Shown piece by piece: positions 1 through 8,820 of a stretch of 41,407 nt of DNA. The notes under the pieces are model-generated. The model was given only the letters and a program-made list of their open reading frames with translations. It was not told the origin of the DNA and ran no database searches. Both the position numbers and the translations under genes were made by a program. Origin of the DNA: Betaproteobacteria bacterium (lineage in GTDB: Bacteria > Pseudomonadota > Gammaproteobacteria > Burkholderiales > Casimicrobiaceae); assembly GCA_029884335.1 (NCBI GenBank), contig JAOUIA010000032.1, positions 1 through 41,407 on the forward strand. Direction: 5' to 3'. The number at the start of each line of letters is the position of its first letter. The stretch's first letter is position 1.

Positions 1-14
1 GCCGCGGGGGTTCC

Positions 15-1184
15 ATGTATCTCGACCGACTCTTCAAGCTGATGGCGGAGAAGCAGGCCTCGGACCTGTTCATCTCCTGCGGGGCGCCCATCAACATCAA
101 GGTCAACGGCGCCGTCCAGCCCGTCTCCACGCAGCCGATGGACGTCGAGACCGTGCGCCGCATCGCCTACGAGCTCATGAGCAAGGAGCAGGCGCGGGAG
201 TTCGAGAACGAGATGGAGATGAACCTCTCGCACCTCGACCGCGCGGTGGGCAACTTCCGGATCAACATCTTTCGCCAGCGCGGCACGATCTCGCTGGTCA
301 TCCGCTTCGTCCGCAACCGCGTGCCGCCGTTCGAGCAGCTGCGCCTGCCCTCGGTGCTGCTCGACCTCGTGATGGAGAAGCGCGGGCTGATCCTCGTGGC
401 CGGCGCCACCGGCTCGGGCAAGTCGACGAGCCTCGCGGCGATGATCGACCACCGCAACAACACGCGCTCGGGCCACATCCTGACCATCGAGGACCCGATC
501 GAGTACCTGTTCGAGCACAAGCAGAGCCTCGTCAACCAGCGCGAGATCCACGTCGACACGCAGAGCTACCAGCTCGCGCTGCAGAACGCGCTGCGCGAGG
601 CGCCCGACCTCATCATGATCGGCGAGATCCGCGACAAGGAGACGATGCAGTCGGCGCTGCTGCACACGCTGACCGGCCACCTCTGCCTGTCGACGATCCA
701 CGCCAACAACAGCTACCACGCGCTGTCGCGGATCATCAACCTGTTCCCCTACGACGCGCGCTCGGCGGTGCTCTCCGACCTGTCGATCGGGCTGCGCGCC
801 ATCGTGTCGCAGCGCCTGATCAAGAACCGCGACGGCGAGCTGCAGCCCGCCGTCGAGATCCTGCTCAACACCTCGCTCATCGCCGAGCTGATCAAGAGCG
901 GCGAGTTCGCCCAGATCAAGGAAGCGATGGAGCAGTCGCTCTACCCGGGATCGCAGACCTTCGAGCAGGCGCTGTGCCGCATGTACATCGACGGCGCGCT
1001 GAGCTACGAAGAGGCGATGATCGCCTCCGATTCGCCGACGAACCTCGCCTGGCTCATCAACCAGAACAACCCGAACTCGCGCGTCGACTCGATGGAGTCC
1101 ACGACCGACGGCAGGCGGACCAAGCGGCCCGAGGCCGACTTCGCGACGCTCGCGATCGACGCGGGGATGCTCGAGCGCGGCTAG
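15..1184 (+). CDS. pilU: PilU-type type IV pilus retraction ATPase
   Basis: This 389-residue protein belongs to the PilT/PilU family, cytoplasmic hexameric ATPases that depolymerise type IV pili for twitching motility. The Walker A motif GATGSGKST lies at residues 130-138. The Walker B/Asp-box region (PDLIMIGEIRD) follows near residues 196-206, and then the His box (TGHLCLSTIHANN). The C-terminal tail beyond residue 345 is longer than in PilT and, with the divergent N-terminus (MYLDRLFKLM), favours PilU, a PilT-dependent accessory retraction ATPase. The ATG at 15 follows a GGGGG ribosome-binding site. The usual partner pilT would lie just left of the window. The PilT alternative cannot be fully excluded without seeing that neighbour. 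Confidence 0.9.
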   Translation: MYLDRLFKLMAEKQASDLFISCGAPINIKVNGAVQPVSTQPMDVETVRRIAYELMSKEQAREFENEMEMNLSHLDRAVGNFRINIFRQRGTISLVIRFVRNRVPPFEQLRLPSVLLDLVMEKRGLILVAGATGSGKSTSLAAMIDHRNNTRSGHILTIEDPIEYLFEHKQSLVNQREIHVDTQSYQLALQNALREAPDLIMIGEIRDKETMQSALLHTLTGHLCLSTIHANNSYHALSRIINLFPYDARSAVLSDLSIGLRAIVSQRLIKNRDGELQPAVEILLNTSLIAELIKSGEFAQIKEAMEQSLYPGSQTFEQALCRMYIDGALSYEEAMIASDSPTNLAWLINQNNPNSRVDSMESTTDGRRTKRPEADFATLAIDAGMLERG

Positions 1185-1234
1185 GTGTCGACTGCCAAGA
1201 CGCTGTTCCGGCCGAGCATGCGCCTGGTTCATCC

Positions 1235-1326
1235 GTCGTCCCCGCGCAGGCGGGGACCCAGCGTCTTGTACGCTCGCAGGTCGCCTCAAGAGGACGACAC
1301 TGGGTCCCCGCCTGCGCGGGGACGAC
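1235..1326. repeat. REPIN-like element: two REP palindromes in inverted orientation
   Basis: Two perfect 27-nt inverted arms (1235-1261 and 1300-1326) flank a 38-nt spacer. Each arm contains its own hairpin, GTCCCCGC-GCAG-GCGGGGAC (8-bp stem, GCAG loop), followed by CCAG. A pair of small palindromes in opposite orientation is the REPIN architecture, mobilised in trans by RAYT transposases. Translated in several frames it gives the VPAQAGTQ and VPACAGTT strings that often appear as false small proteins in proteobacterial genomes. No RAYT gene is present in the window. The element lies between pilU and dapE. Confidence 0.8.
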
Positions 1327-1574
1327 CACGGTTGTGTGCTTGCGACGCATGCAGGGCGGAAACTGCGTCTTGACACTTCGCAGCTGGGCCGAGCGCGGTT
1401 CGCCTCCCCGCGCACCCGGTCCCGGGCGGGCAGGCGCCCCGCAGGGCGCGATCTGCGCAGGCTTGGCGTACGGGTCGCAAGGCTAGCCCGCGCCACCCGC
1501 CCCTGTCCCGGGCGGGGCCGGTACCGCGAACGGGGCGCAGGCGGGCGCCGCCGGCTTTGTTACCATCGGCGACC
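1327..1574. other. Gene-free GC-rich stretch upstream of dapE
   Basis: I find no convincing gene here; the open frames have shadow-like composition. Visible structure is a direct repeat of GTCCCGGGCGGG (1419-1430 and 1505-1516) and a small hairpin GCGCCC-CGCA-GGGCGC (1434-1449). A -10-like TACCAT at 1561-1566 ends only 8 nt before the dapE ATG, so dapE may be transcribed with almost no leader. Confidence 0.45.
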
Positions 1575-2738
1575 ATGCAAGACCGCGCGCAACCCACGCT
1601 CGCGCTCGCCTGCGAGCTCATCGCGCGGCGCTCCGTCACCCCCGACGACGACGGCTGCCAGTCGTTGATCGCGCAGCGCCTCGCCCCGCTCGGCTTTCGC
1701 GCCGAGCCGCTGGCGAGCAACGGCGTCGCCAACCTGTGGCTGCGGCGCGGCGAGGCCGGGCCGCTGGTGTGCTTCGCCGGCCACACCGACGTCGTGCCCC
1801 CCGGCCCGCTCGACGCCTGGCACGGCGACCCGTTCCGCCCCGAGGTGCGCGACGGCTGGCTCTACGGGCGCGGGGCGGCCGACATGAAAGGCTCGATTGC
1901 GGCGTTCGTGACCGCCGCCGAGGCGTTCGTGGCGGCAAACCCGCGGCACGACGGGTCGATCGCGCTGCTGCTCACCTCCGACGAGGAAGGTGTCGCGACC
2001 GACGGCACCGTGAAGGTCGTCGAGCGGCTGGCCGCGCGCGGCGAGCGCATCGACTACTGCGTCGTCGGCGAGCCCTCCTCCGCGAACCGCCTCGGCGACA
2101 CGATCAAGAACGGCCGGCGCGGCACGCTCTCGGGCTCCCTCCGGGTGCGCGGCGTGCAGGGTCACGTCGCCTACCCGCAGCTCGCCCGCAACCCGATCCA
2201 CCTCGTCGCGCCCGCGCTCGCCGAGCTTGCCGCGGTCCGTTGGGACGACGGCGACGGGACGCTGCCGCCGACCACGTTCCAGTGCTCCAACATCCACGCC
2301 GGCACCGGCGCGACGAACGTCATCCCCGGCGTGCTCGAGCTGCAGTTCAACTGGCGCTACTCGACGCGCAGCTCCCGCGAAAGCCTCGCGGCGAGGCTCG
2401 AGGACGTGCTGCGGCGGCACGGCGTCGAGTACGAGCTCGAGTTCCCGTCGTCGGGCAGGCCCTACGTCACCCCGCCCGGCAGGCTCGTCGACGTCGTCGC
2501 CGAGGCGGTGCGCGCCGAGGCCGGCATCGAACCCGAGCTGTCGTGCACGGGCGGGACGTCCGACGGGCGCTTCATCGCCGACATCTGCCCCGAGGTGGTC
2601 GAGCTCGGGCCGGTCAACGCGACGATCCACCAGGTCGACGAGCGCGTCGCCGTCGCCGACCTCGAGCCGCTCGCGCGCATCCACCGCGGCGTGCTGGAGC
2701 GGCTGCTCGCGGCACCTGACGCCAGGACGCCGGCATGA
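1575..2738 (+). CDS. dapE: Succinyl-diaminopimelate desuccinylase
   Basis: DapE hydrolyses N-succinyl-LL-2,6-diaminopimelate to LL-diaminopimelate and succinate in the lysine and peptidoglycan-precursor pathway. The 387-residue product has the M20 metallopeptidase signatures: GHTDVVP with zinc ligand H70, DMKGS with bridging D103, and SDEEG (137-138) with the catalytic Glu. A GEPSS segment and the C-terminal NATIHQVDE with a further His ligand follow. Length matches the family (about 375-390). I chose ATG 1575 ([12 protein letters not shown]) because it aligns with the usual DapE N-terminus; an in-frame TTG at 1557 would add six atypical residues. The stop overlaps the prmB start as ATGA, implying translational coupling. 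Confidence 0.95.
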   Translation: MQDRAQPTLALACELIARRSVTPDDDGCQSLIAQRLAPLGFRAEPLASNGVANLWLRRGEAGPLVCFAGHTDVVPPGPLDAWHGDPFRPEVRDGWLYGRGAADMKGSIAAFVTAAEAFVAANPRHDGSIALLLTSDEEGVATDGTVKVVERLAARGERIDYCVVGEPSSANRLGDTIKNGRRGTLSGSLRVRGVQGHVAYPQLARNPIHLVAPALAELAAVRWDDGDGTLPPTTFQCSNIHAGTGATNVIPGVLELQFNWRYSTRSSRESLAARLEDVLRRHGVEYELEFPSSGRPYVTPPGRLVDVVAEAVRAEAGIEPELSCTGGTSDGRFIADICPEVVELGPVNATIHQVDERVAVADLEPLARIHRGVLERLLAAPDARTPA

Positions 2739-3634
2739 GTGCGCCTCCCCCGGAGCTCGTCACGCTGCGCGACTGGCTGCGCTGGGCCGTGTCGCGCTTC
2801 GCCGAGGCCCGACTCACGTTCGGCCACGGGACCACGAACGCCTACGACGAGGCCTGCTACCTGCTGCTGCACGCGCTGCACCTGCCGCTCGACCGGCTCG
2901 AGCCCTTCCTCGACACGCGGCTGACCGGAGCGGAGCGCCAGGCGGTCGCCGACCTGCTCGCGCGTCGCATCGAGCAGCGCATCCCGGCCGCCTACCTGAC
3001 GCGCGAGGCCTGGCTCGGCGACTTCCGCTTCTACGTCGACGAGCGCGTCATCATTCCGCGCTCGCACATCGCCGAGGCGCTCCCCGACGTGCTGACGCCC
3101 CTCCTCGGCGACCCTGCCAACGTGCGCGAGGCGCTCGACCTGTGCACCGGCTCGGGCTGCCTCGCCATCCTGCTCGCCCACGCCTACCCGAACGCCGACG
3201 TCGACGCGGTGGACATCTCCGCCGACGCCCTCGCGGTGGCGCAGCGCAACGTCAGCGAATACGGTCTCGCGGACCGCATCAACCTCGTGCGCTCGGACCT
3301 GTTCGCGAACCTGCCCGACAAGAACTACGACCTCATCATCTGCAACCCGCCCTACGTGCTCGCGGGCGCGATGGAGTACCTGCCCCAGGAGTACCGCCAC
3401 GAGCCGGGCATCGCGCTCTCCGGCGGCGACGACGGCATGGACCTCGTGCGCACCATCGTGCGCGACGCGCCCCGCTTCCTCGCGCCGGACGGCGCGCTGG
3501 TCGTCGAGGTCGGGCACAACCGCATGCAGGCCGAGGCCGCTTTTCCGCGGCTCCCTTTCACGTGGCTCGCCGTGCCCGGCGCGGAAGACGGGATCTTCTT
3601 CCTCCGCCGCGAGGAACTCATCGCGGGGCGCTAG
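2735..3634 (+). CDS. prmB: Ribosomal protein L3 N5-glutamine methyltransferase
   Basis: PrmB is a class I SAM-dependent methyltransferase that methylates a glutamine of ribosomal protein L3. The 299-residue protein carries the SAM-binding motif LCTGSG (137-141) and the catalytic NPPY tetrapeptide (204-207) that binds the target glutamine amide. The long N-terminal helical domain and the stretch [20 protein letters not shown] are typical of PrmB rather than the release-factor enzyme PrmC. The start overlaps the dapE stop by four bases. The dapE-prmB order is common in betaproteobacteria. PrmC is the only realistic alternative. Confidence 0.92.
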   Translation: MSAPPPELVTLRDWLRWAVSRFAEARLTFGHGTTNAYDEACYLLLHALHLPLDRLEPFLDTRLTGAERQAVADLLARRIEQRIPAAYLTREAWLGDFRFYVDERVIIPRSHIAEALPDVLTPLLGDPANVREALDLCTGSGCLAILLAHAYPNADVDAVDISADALAVAQRNVSEYGLADRINLVRSDLFANLPDKNYDLIICNPPYVLAGAMEYLPQEYRHEPGIALSGGDDGMDLVRTIVRDAPRFLAPDGALVVEVGHNRMQAEAAFPRLPFTWLAVPGAEDGIFFLRREELIAGR

Positions 3635-3679
3635 CGCCCCGCGCCGGCCCACCCGCACCCCCCTGCGAAGAAGCACACG

Positions 3680-5437
3680 ATGCCGCACGACGTCTCGCTC
3701 ATAGCGCTGTTCGCCGTGGCCTTCATTCTCGCGTCGGCGTTCGGCTACGTCGCCTCGCGCCTGCGCCTGCCGCCGCTGATCGGCTACCTCGTCGCCGGCG
3801 CGCTGATGGCAAGGTCGGTTCCGGGGTTCCAGGCGGACGCCGGGATGGCGGGCCAGCTGGCCGAGATCGGCGTGATCCTGCTCATGTTCGGCGTCGGCCT
3901 GCACTTCTCCGTCGGCGCACTGCTCGCGGTGCGCCGCGTCGCCATCCCGGGCGCCGTCGCGCAGATCGTCGTCGCCACGCTGCTCGGCGCCGGCATGGTG
4001 ATGCTGTGGGGCTGGTCGCTCGGGGCGGGCCTCGTGCTGGGCCTGTGCCTGTCGGTGGCCTCGACGGTCGTGCTGGTGAAGGCGCTGGAGGAGCGCAACG
4101 CGCTCGGCACCACGAACGGCCGCATCGCCGTCGGCTGGCTGGTGGTCGAGGACCTCGCGATGGTGCTCGTGCTGGTGCTGCTGCCGGCGCTCGCCGAGGT
4201 TCTCGGCGGCCAGGCGCCGGGTGGCGGTCACGCCGCCGAGCGCGGCCTGCTGGCTTCGCTGGCGATCACGCTGGTGAAGGTCGCCGCGTTCGCCGCGCTC
4301 GCGCTCCTCCTGGGTCCGAAGGTGATGCCGTGGATCCTGCGCCAGGTCGCCCGCACCGGCTCGCGCGAGCTCTTCACGCTGTGCGTGCTGACGCTCTCCG
4401 TGGGCATTGCCTTCGGCGCAGCGGCGCTGTTCGACGTCTCGTTCGCGCTCGGCGCGTTCTTCGCCGGCATGGTGCTGAACGAGTCGGACCTGTCGCACAA
4501 GGCCGCGCAGCAGTCGCTGCCGCTGCAAGACGCGTTCGCCGTGCTGTTCTTCGTGTCCGTCGGCATGCTGTTCGACCCGTCGATCGTCGTGCGCGAGCCG
4601 CTGCTGCTCGCCGGCGTGCTGTTCCTCGTGCTCATCGGCAAGTCGCTGATCGCCTTCGGGCTGGTGATGCTGCTCGGGTTCCCGGTGAGCATGGCGCTGA
4701 CCATCGCGGCGGCGCTCGCGCAGGTCGGCGAGTTCTCGTTCATCCTCGCCGGCCTCGGCATCACCTACGGTCTGCTGCCGAAGGAGGGGCTGAGCCTGAT
4801 CGTGGCCGCCAGCCTGATCTCCATCACCCTCAACCCGCTCGCGTTCTCGCTCGCCGCGCGCCTGGCCGGGCACATCCACGGCCACCGCAGCCTGGGCCCG
4901 CGCCTCGAGACGGCGCGGCACGCGCCGCTCGGCCACCTCGAGCGCGAACTCGAGCAGGCCCGCCTGCGCGCGGAAGAGAAGGCGGCGAAGCACCGCACGC
5001 TGTCGCCGCAGGAGCTCGCCGAGCGCTTCCCGATGTTCGCCGTGCTCACGCACGACGAGCGCGAGCTGGTGATGCTCTACTTCCACCCCCACCACGTGCG
5101 CCCGGGCGAGCGCATCATCCAGAAGGGCGCGAAGGCGGACGCCGCCTACTTCCTCTCTTCGGGCGAGGTCGAGGTGGACCTGGGTCGCGCCCGCCGCATC
5201 AAGCTCAAGCCGGGCGACGTCTTCGGCGAGATGGCGCTCATCAGCGGCCAGCCGCGCTCGGCGAACGTCACCGCGCTCGACTTCTGCACGCTGCTCAAGC
5301 TGACCACCAGCGACTTCCGCGAGATCATGCGGCGCTTCCCGCAGGTGCGCGCGCCGCTGGCCGAGCTCGCGGCCGCCCGCAACGAGATGAACCGCCGGCA
5401 GGCCGAGGAGCCCGACCCGCGCGACCTCGCGTCCTGA
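3680..5437 (+). CDS. CPA2-family cation/proton antiporter with C-terminal cyclic-nucleotide-binding domain
   Basis: Residues 1 to about 400 form a polytopic membrane domain of the Kef/CPA2 type, beginning IALFAVAFILASAFGYVASR and containing long hydrophobic helices. It predicts exchange of K+ or Na+ for protons across the inner membrane. In many Kef/YbaL proteins a TrkA-N nucleotide-binding domain follows. Here a charged linker (about 410-450) leads instead into a CRP-like cNMP-binding fold. Its phosphate-binding cassette FGEMALISGQPRSA keeps the Glu and Arg that contact cyclic nucleotide in CRP and PKA. Ligand (cAMP, cGMP or none) is unknown. The gene converges on a channel with a similar C-terminal domain, separated by 7 nt. 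Confidence 0.85.
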   Translation: MPHDVSLIALFAVAFILASAFGYVASRLRLPPLIGYLVAGALMARSVPGFQADAGMAGQLAEIGVILLMFGVGLHFSVGALLAVRRVAIPGAVAQIVVATLLGAGMVMLWGWSLGAGLVLGLCLSVASTVVLVKALEERNALGTTNGRIAVGWLVVEDLAMVLVLVLLPALAEVLGGQAPGGGHAAERGLLASLAITLVKVAAFAALALLLGPKVMPWILRQVARTGSRELFTLCVLTLSVGIAFGAAALFDVSFALGAFFAGMVLNESDLSHKAAQQSLPLQDAFAVLFFVSVGMLFDPSIVVREPLLLAGVLFLVLIGKSLIAFGLVMLLGFPVSMALTIAAALAQVGEFSFILAGLGITYGLLPKEGLSLIVAASLISITLNPLAFSLAARLAGHIHGHRSLGPRLETARHAPLGHLERELEQARLRAEEKAAKHRTLSPQELAERFPMFAVLTHDERELVMLYFHPHHVRPGERIIQKGAKADAAYFLSSGEVEVDLGRARRIKLKPGDVFGEMALISGQPRSANVTALDFCTLLKLTTSDFREIMRRFPQVRAPLAELAAARNEMNRRQAEEPDPRDLAS

Positions 5438-5448
5438 CGGCGCGTCAG
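5434..5448. terminator. Palindrome containing both convergent stop codons
   Basis: CTGACG-GCG-CGTCAG is a perfect 6-bp inverted repeat. It contains the TGA of the antiporter gene on the plus strand and the TGA of the channel gene on the minus strand. It may act as a weak bidirectional hairpin, but no T-tract follows on either side. Confidence 0.35.
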
Positions 5449-6971
5449 CGCGGTCCGGCGGACGGCGACAGGGAGAAGAACTTCCGGATGCGCAGCATCA
5501 GCTCACGGGCGCGCCCGTGCTCGCGCGCGCCGCGCTCCTGCACGCCGAGCGCCTGCAGCGTCGCGTCGTTCTCCGCCTGGCGGCGGGCGAGCACCTGCGA
5601 CAGCTCGTCGACGATCTCGGGCCGCGCGCGCAGGACCGCGTCGAACGCCGCCTTGTCCACGCGCAGGCACTCGACGTCGCTCTCCGCCACCACGGTCGCG
5701 CCGCGGGGCTGTCCGGTCAGCAGCCCCATCTCGCCGACGTAGCCCGGCGCGTCGAGCTCCGCCAGCCGGCGCCTCGCCGCGCCGTCGCGCTCGTCGTACA
5801 CGCCGAGCCGCCCGCGCGCGAGCACGAACAGCGAGTCGGCCGGCTCGCCCTGCCGGAACAGCGCCTCGCCGCGCACGAAGAGGCCGGGCTGCACCGCGGC
5901 GGCCAGCGTCCGCCGCTCGGTCTCCGTGAGCAGCGCGAACAGCTCGACCTGCGCGAGCGCGACGAGGCGCCGCTCGACTTCGCGCCGCAGCCGCTCCTCG
6001 GGGCCCGCGGCGCGGAACACGTGGACGTCGCGCTGCGGGAACGGGATGACCATCCCGGCGCGCTGCAACGCCGCGTAGACGATCCCCAGCATCGTCGAGT
6101 CCGTGTCGCGCGAGCGGCCCAGGTCGACGATGCGGTAGAGCAGCTTGTAGGTGATGCCGCTGTCGTCGAAGCTCGCGCACACGCTCCACGGCGGCGGGTC
6201 GCGCCCCACGTTCGGCAGGTCGGCGCGCTGCACCGCCTCGTCGACGACGGCGACCACGCGGCTCGGCACCTGGTCGTAGGCGACCGAGAACGGGATCTCG
6301 CGCAGCGCGAGCTCCGGCGTCCCGGCCCGATAGAGCACGTGGATCTTGTCCTTGATCAGCGACGCGTTCGGGATGATGATCGTCTCGTAGTTCTTCGTCC
6401 GGATGCTCGTCGTGCGCCAGCGGATGCCGACGACCTGGCCCGACTTGCCGTCGAACAGGATCCAGTCGCCGATGCGCAGCGTGCGGTCGGCCTGCAGCGC
6501 GATGCCGGCCCACAGGGCGCCCAGCACCTCCTGCGCCGAGAAGGCGATCGCGCCGGTGACGATCGCCGAGGTGGTGACGATGCCGGCGAGGTTCACGCCG
6601 ACCGCGTCGAGCCGGAAGAGCGCGTAGACGATCAGCGCCAGCCCCTGCAGCACGTCCGACACGATCGACGGCACGTTGAACCGCGCGAGCGCGATGCGCG
6701 TGGCGAACAGCAGCACCGAGCGGATCACCGCCAGCGCGAGCAGCGCGAGCAGCGCCTCGCGCACGACCTCGTAGAGCGTGCGGTCGCCGAAGCGGCCGCC
6801 GTAGTTCGCCAGCAGCCAGACGCCCGCGAGCGCGACGAGCGCGACGACCGCCATCAGCAGCAGGCCCCGGCGCCGGACCGGCGGGGCGAGGAACGACAGC
6901 ACGCCGAGCAGCACGGCGATGCCCGCGTACAGCGAGGCGTCGCGAAGGGTCGCTTCCATCACGGCGGGCAT
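5445..6971 (-). CDS. MscS-family channel with C-terminal cyclic-nucleotide-binding domain
   Basis: The 508-residue protein starts with hydrophobic helices (about 10-150). It continues into the MscS pore and beta domain, with ITSSAIVTGAIAFSAQEVLG-like pore-lining helix features, DWILFDGKSGQVVGIRWRTT and TIIIPNASLIKD. From about residue 340 a cNMP-binding domain follows, with the cassette GEMGLLTGQPRGATV retaining the key Glu and Arg. This architecture matches described bacterial cyclic-nucleotide-gated MscS-like (bCNG) channels, some of which respond to cyclic nucleotide and little to tension. The start at 6971 has no clear Shine-Dalgarno site; ATG 6959 is an alternative. It converges with the antiporter gene and diverges from the ThDP enzyme gene. 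Confidence 0.87.
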   Translation of the reverse strand: MPAVMEATLRDASLYAGIAVLLGVLSFLAPPVRRRGLLLMAVVALVALAGVWLLANYGGRFGDRTLYEVVREALLALLALAVIRSVLLFATRIALARFNVPSIVSDVLQGLALIVYALFRLDAVGVNLAGIVTTSAIVTGAIAFSAQEVLGALWAGIALQADRTLRIGDWILFDGKSGQVVGIRWRTTSIRTKNYETIIIPNASLIKDKIHVLYRAGTPELALREIPFSVAYDQVPSRVVAVVDEAVQRADLPNVGRDPPPWSVCASFDDSGITYKLLYRIVDLGRSRDTDSTMLGIVYAALQRAGMVIPFPQRDVHVFRAAGPEERLRREVERRLVALAQVELFALLTETERRTLAAAVQPGLFVRGEALFRQGEPADSLFVLARGRLGVYDERDGAARRRLAELDAPGYVGEMGLLTGQPRGATVVAESDVECLRVDKAAFDAVLRARPEIVDELSQVLARRQAENDATLQALGVQERGAREHGRARELMLRIRKFFSLSPSAGPR

Positions 6972-6979
6972 GGCCGGCG

Positions 6980-6985
6980 ATTATA
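6980..6985 (-). promoter_or_regulatory. -10 hexamer for the MscS-like gene
   Basis: On the minus strand this reads TATAAT, a perfect -10 hexamer ending 8 nt before the ATG at 6971. It predicts a nearly leaderless transcript, or initiation at the inner ATG at 6959. No good -35 is visible. Confidence 0.5.
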
Positions 6986-7028
6986 CGTAGTACGGCGCGT
7001 CCCGACCGGGAACGTGCGGCCGGGTCGC

Positions 7029-7034
7029 TACAAT
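7029..7034 (+). promoter_or_regulatory. -10 hexamer that decides the ThDP-enzyme start
   Basis: TACAAT is a strong -10-like hexamer. It overlaps the first possible ATG (7033), so that ATG cannot be in the mRNA if this promoter is used, and translation must begin at ATG 7063. Confidence 0.5.
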
Positions 7035-7062
7035 GCACGGTCCAGCAGCGCACGACCTGCCC

Positions 7063-8727
7063 ATGACCGCACGCACCGGTGGCTCCCTCGTGGTGGCGAG
7101 CCTGCTCGCCCACGGGACGACGCACGTCTACGGCGTTCCCGGCGAGTCCTTCCTCGCCATCCTCGACGCGCTGCACGACGTCGCCGGCCGGATCGCGTTC
7201 GTCGTCTGCCGGCAGGAGGGGGGCGCCGCCTACATGGCGGAGGCGCACGGCAAGCTCACCGGGCGGCCCGGCGTCGCGCTCGTCACCCGCGGCCCGGGCG
7301 CCACGAACGCGGCGATCGGCGTACACACCGCCGCGCAGGACTCCACCCCGATGGTGGTGCTCGTCGGCCAGGTGGGCACCGACGCGCTGGACCGCGAGGC
7401 GTTCCAGGAGATCGACTACCGCCGAATGTACGGGTCGGTGGCGAAGTGGGTCGCGCAGGTCGATCGCGTCGAACGCATTCCCGAGTACCTGTCGCGGGCG
7501 TTCGTCACCGCGATGTCGGGGCGGCCGGGCCCGGTCGTGCTGGCGCTGCCGGAGGACGTCCTCTCCGCGACGGCCGACGCGCCGGACCTGCCGCGCGCGT
7601 TCCACGTCAACGCGGCGCCGGCGAGCGCCGACGTCGCCGCCGCGCACGACCTGCTCGCAGGGGCTTCACGCCCGCTCGTGCTGGTCGGCGGCAGCCGCTG
7701 GGACCCGGACGCCTGCGCGACGCTGCGCGCGTACGCCGAACGCAACGACCTTCCCGTCGCGTGCGCGTTCCGTCGCCAAGACCTGTTCGACAACCGGCAT
7801 CCGCTCTACGCGGGCGACGTCGGCATCGGCATCAATCCGAAGCTCGCGCAGCGCGTCCGCGATGCCGACGTGCTGCTGGTGGTCGGCGAGCGGCTGGGAG
7901 AGATCGTCACCGCCGGCTACACGCTGCCCGCGCCGCCGCTGCCGCCGCAGGCGCTGGTGCACGTGCACCCCGGCGTCGAGGAGCTGGGCCGCGTGTACCG
8001 GCCGCGCATCGCGATCTGCGCCACGCCCGGAGCATTCCTCGAGGCCCTCGCCGCCTTGCCGCCGTTGCCTGCGCAGCGCTGGCGCGACGCTGCCCGCACG
8101 GTGCGCGACGACCTCGCGGCGTGGCGCGCGCCGCGACCGGTGCCGGGCGACGTCGACCTGTGGCAAGCCGTGCGCTGGCTCGACGAGCGCCTGCCGGACG
8201 ACGCGGTGATCGCCAACGGCGCCGGCAACTACGCGACGTGGATCCACCGGCTGTTCCGCTACCGGCGCTTGGGCACGCAACTGGCACCCTACTCGGGATC
8301 GATGGGCTACGGCGTTCCCGCGGCCATCGCGGCCAAGCTTCTCCACCCCGACCGCATTGTCGTCTCGTGGAACGGCGACGGTTGCTTCCTGATGAACGGG
8401 CAGGAACTCGCCACTGCCGTGCAGTACCGCGCCGCCGTGGTGTTCGTCGTCGTCGACAACGGCATGTACGGAACCGTGCGCATGCACCAGGAGCGCAGCT
8501 ACCCCGGCCGCGCGTACGGCAGCGACCTCGTCAATCCGGACTTCGCGGCGCTGGCGCGCGCCTATGGCGCGCAGGGGGAAACCGTCGTCCGCTCGGGCGA
8601 GTTCGCGCCCGCCTTCGAGCGCGCGCTCGCCGCCGGCCGCCCTTCGCTGCTGCACGTCAAGCTCGACCCGCAGGCGCTCACGATGAACGCCTCGCTGGAT
8701 GCGATTCGCGCGGCTGCCAGCAAGTAG
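7063..8727 (+). CDS. Acetolactate-synthase-like thiamine-diphosphate enzyme
   Basis: This 554-residue protein is a member of the ThDP-dependent POX/AHAS/benzoylformate-decarboxylase family. The N-terminal domain has the activating glutamate in FVVCRQEGGAAYMAEA and the glycine-rich RGPGATNA loop. A central Rossmann-like domain follows. The C-terminal domain has the ThDP-Mg motif, starting NGDGCFLMNG and ending in DNGMYG. Family members decarboxylate 2-oxo acids or ligate aldehydes. No acetolactate synthase small subunit (ilvH) follows, so a catabolic role is more likely than branched-chain amino-acid synthesis. The exact substrate cannot be told. ATG 7063 is preferred over 7033 because a -10 hexamer covers the latter. 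It stands alone, divergent from the channel gene. Confidence 0.85.
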   Translation: MTARTGGSLVVASLLAHGTTHVYGVPGESFLAILDALHDVAGRIAFVVCRQEGGAAYMAEAHGKLTGRPGVALVTRGPGATNAAIGVHTAAQDSTPMVVLVGQVGTDALDREAFQEIDYRRMYGSVAKWVAQVDRVERIPEYLSRAFVTAMSGRPGPVVLALPEDVLSATADAPDLPRAFHVNAAPASADVAAAHDLLAGASRPLVLVGGSRWDPDACATLRAYAERNDLPVACAFRRQDLFDNRHPLYAGDVGIGINPKLAQRVRDADVLLVVGERLGEIVTAGYTLPAPPLPPQALVHVHPGVEELGRVYRPRIAICATPGAFLEALAALPPLPAQRWRDAARTVRDDLAAWRAPRPVPGDVDLWQAVRWLDERLPDDAVIANGAGNYATWIHRLFRYRRLGTQLAPYSGSMGYGVPAAIAAKLLHPDRIVVSWNGDGCFLMNGQELATAVQYRAAVVFVVVDNGMYGTVRMHQERSYPGRAYGSDLVNPDFAALARAYGAQGETVVRSGEFAPAFERALAAGRPSLLHVKLDPQALTMNASLDAIRAAASK

Positions 8728-8728
8728 C

Positions 8729-8761
8729 GGGGCCGGATCCGCGACCGCCGGATCCGGCCCC
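8729..8761. terminator. Strong 12-bp inverted repeat after the ThDP-enzyme gene
   Basis: GGGGCCGGATCC (8729-8740) and its exact complement (8750-8761) flank a 9-nt loop, starting one base after the stop codon. No T-tract follows, so it is a terminator-like or 3'-end-stabilising hairpin rather than a classic intrinsic terminator. Confidence 0.5.
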
Positions 8762-8798
8762 GGCGCGGCGCCGCCCGGAACGGGAAGCACCGCGTCGC

Positions 8799-8816
8799 GC
8801 GCCCCGGCCGGGGCGC
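8799..8816. terminator. 18-nt perfect palindrome downstream of hsp20
   Basis: GCGCCCCGG-CCGGGGCGC is a perfect palindrome 4 nt beyond the hsp20 stop codon on the minus strand. With the 8729-8761 hairpin it separates the two convergent transcripts. Confidence 0.4.
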
Positions 8817-8820
8817 CCGA

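Noticed and set aside
1185-1373. Small proteins read through the REPIN (VPAQAGTQ, VPACAGTT strings)
   Set aside because: These are translations of the inverted repeat and not genes.
2227-5742. Very long open frames opposite or across known genes (also 2462-5095, 14983-19905, 15384-20120)
   Set aside because: They are Arg-, Ala- or Pro-rich, have no family motifs and run over several well-identified genes. This is expected in DNA of about 70% GC.
7033-7062. Upstream ATG of the ThDP enzyme
   Set aside because: It overlaps a TACAAT -10 hexamer and adds ten atypical residues.
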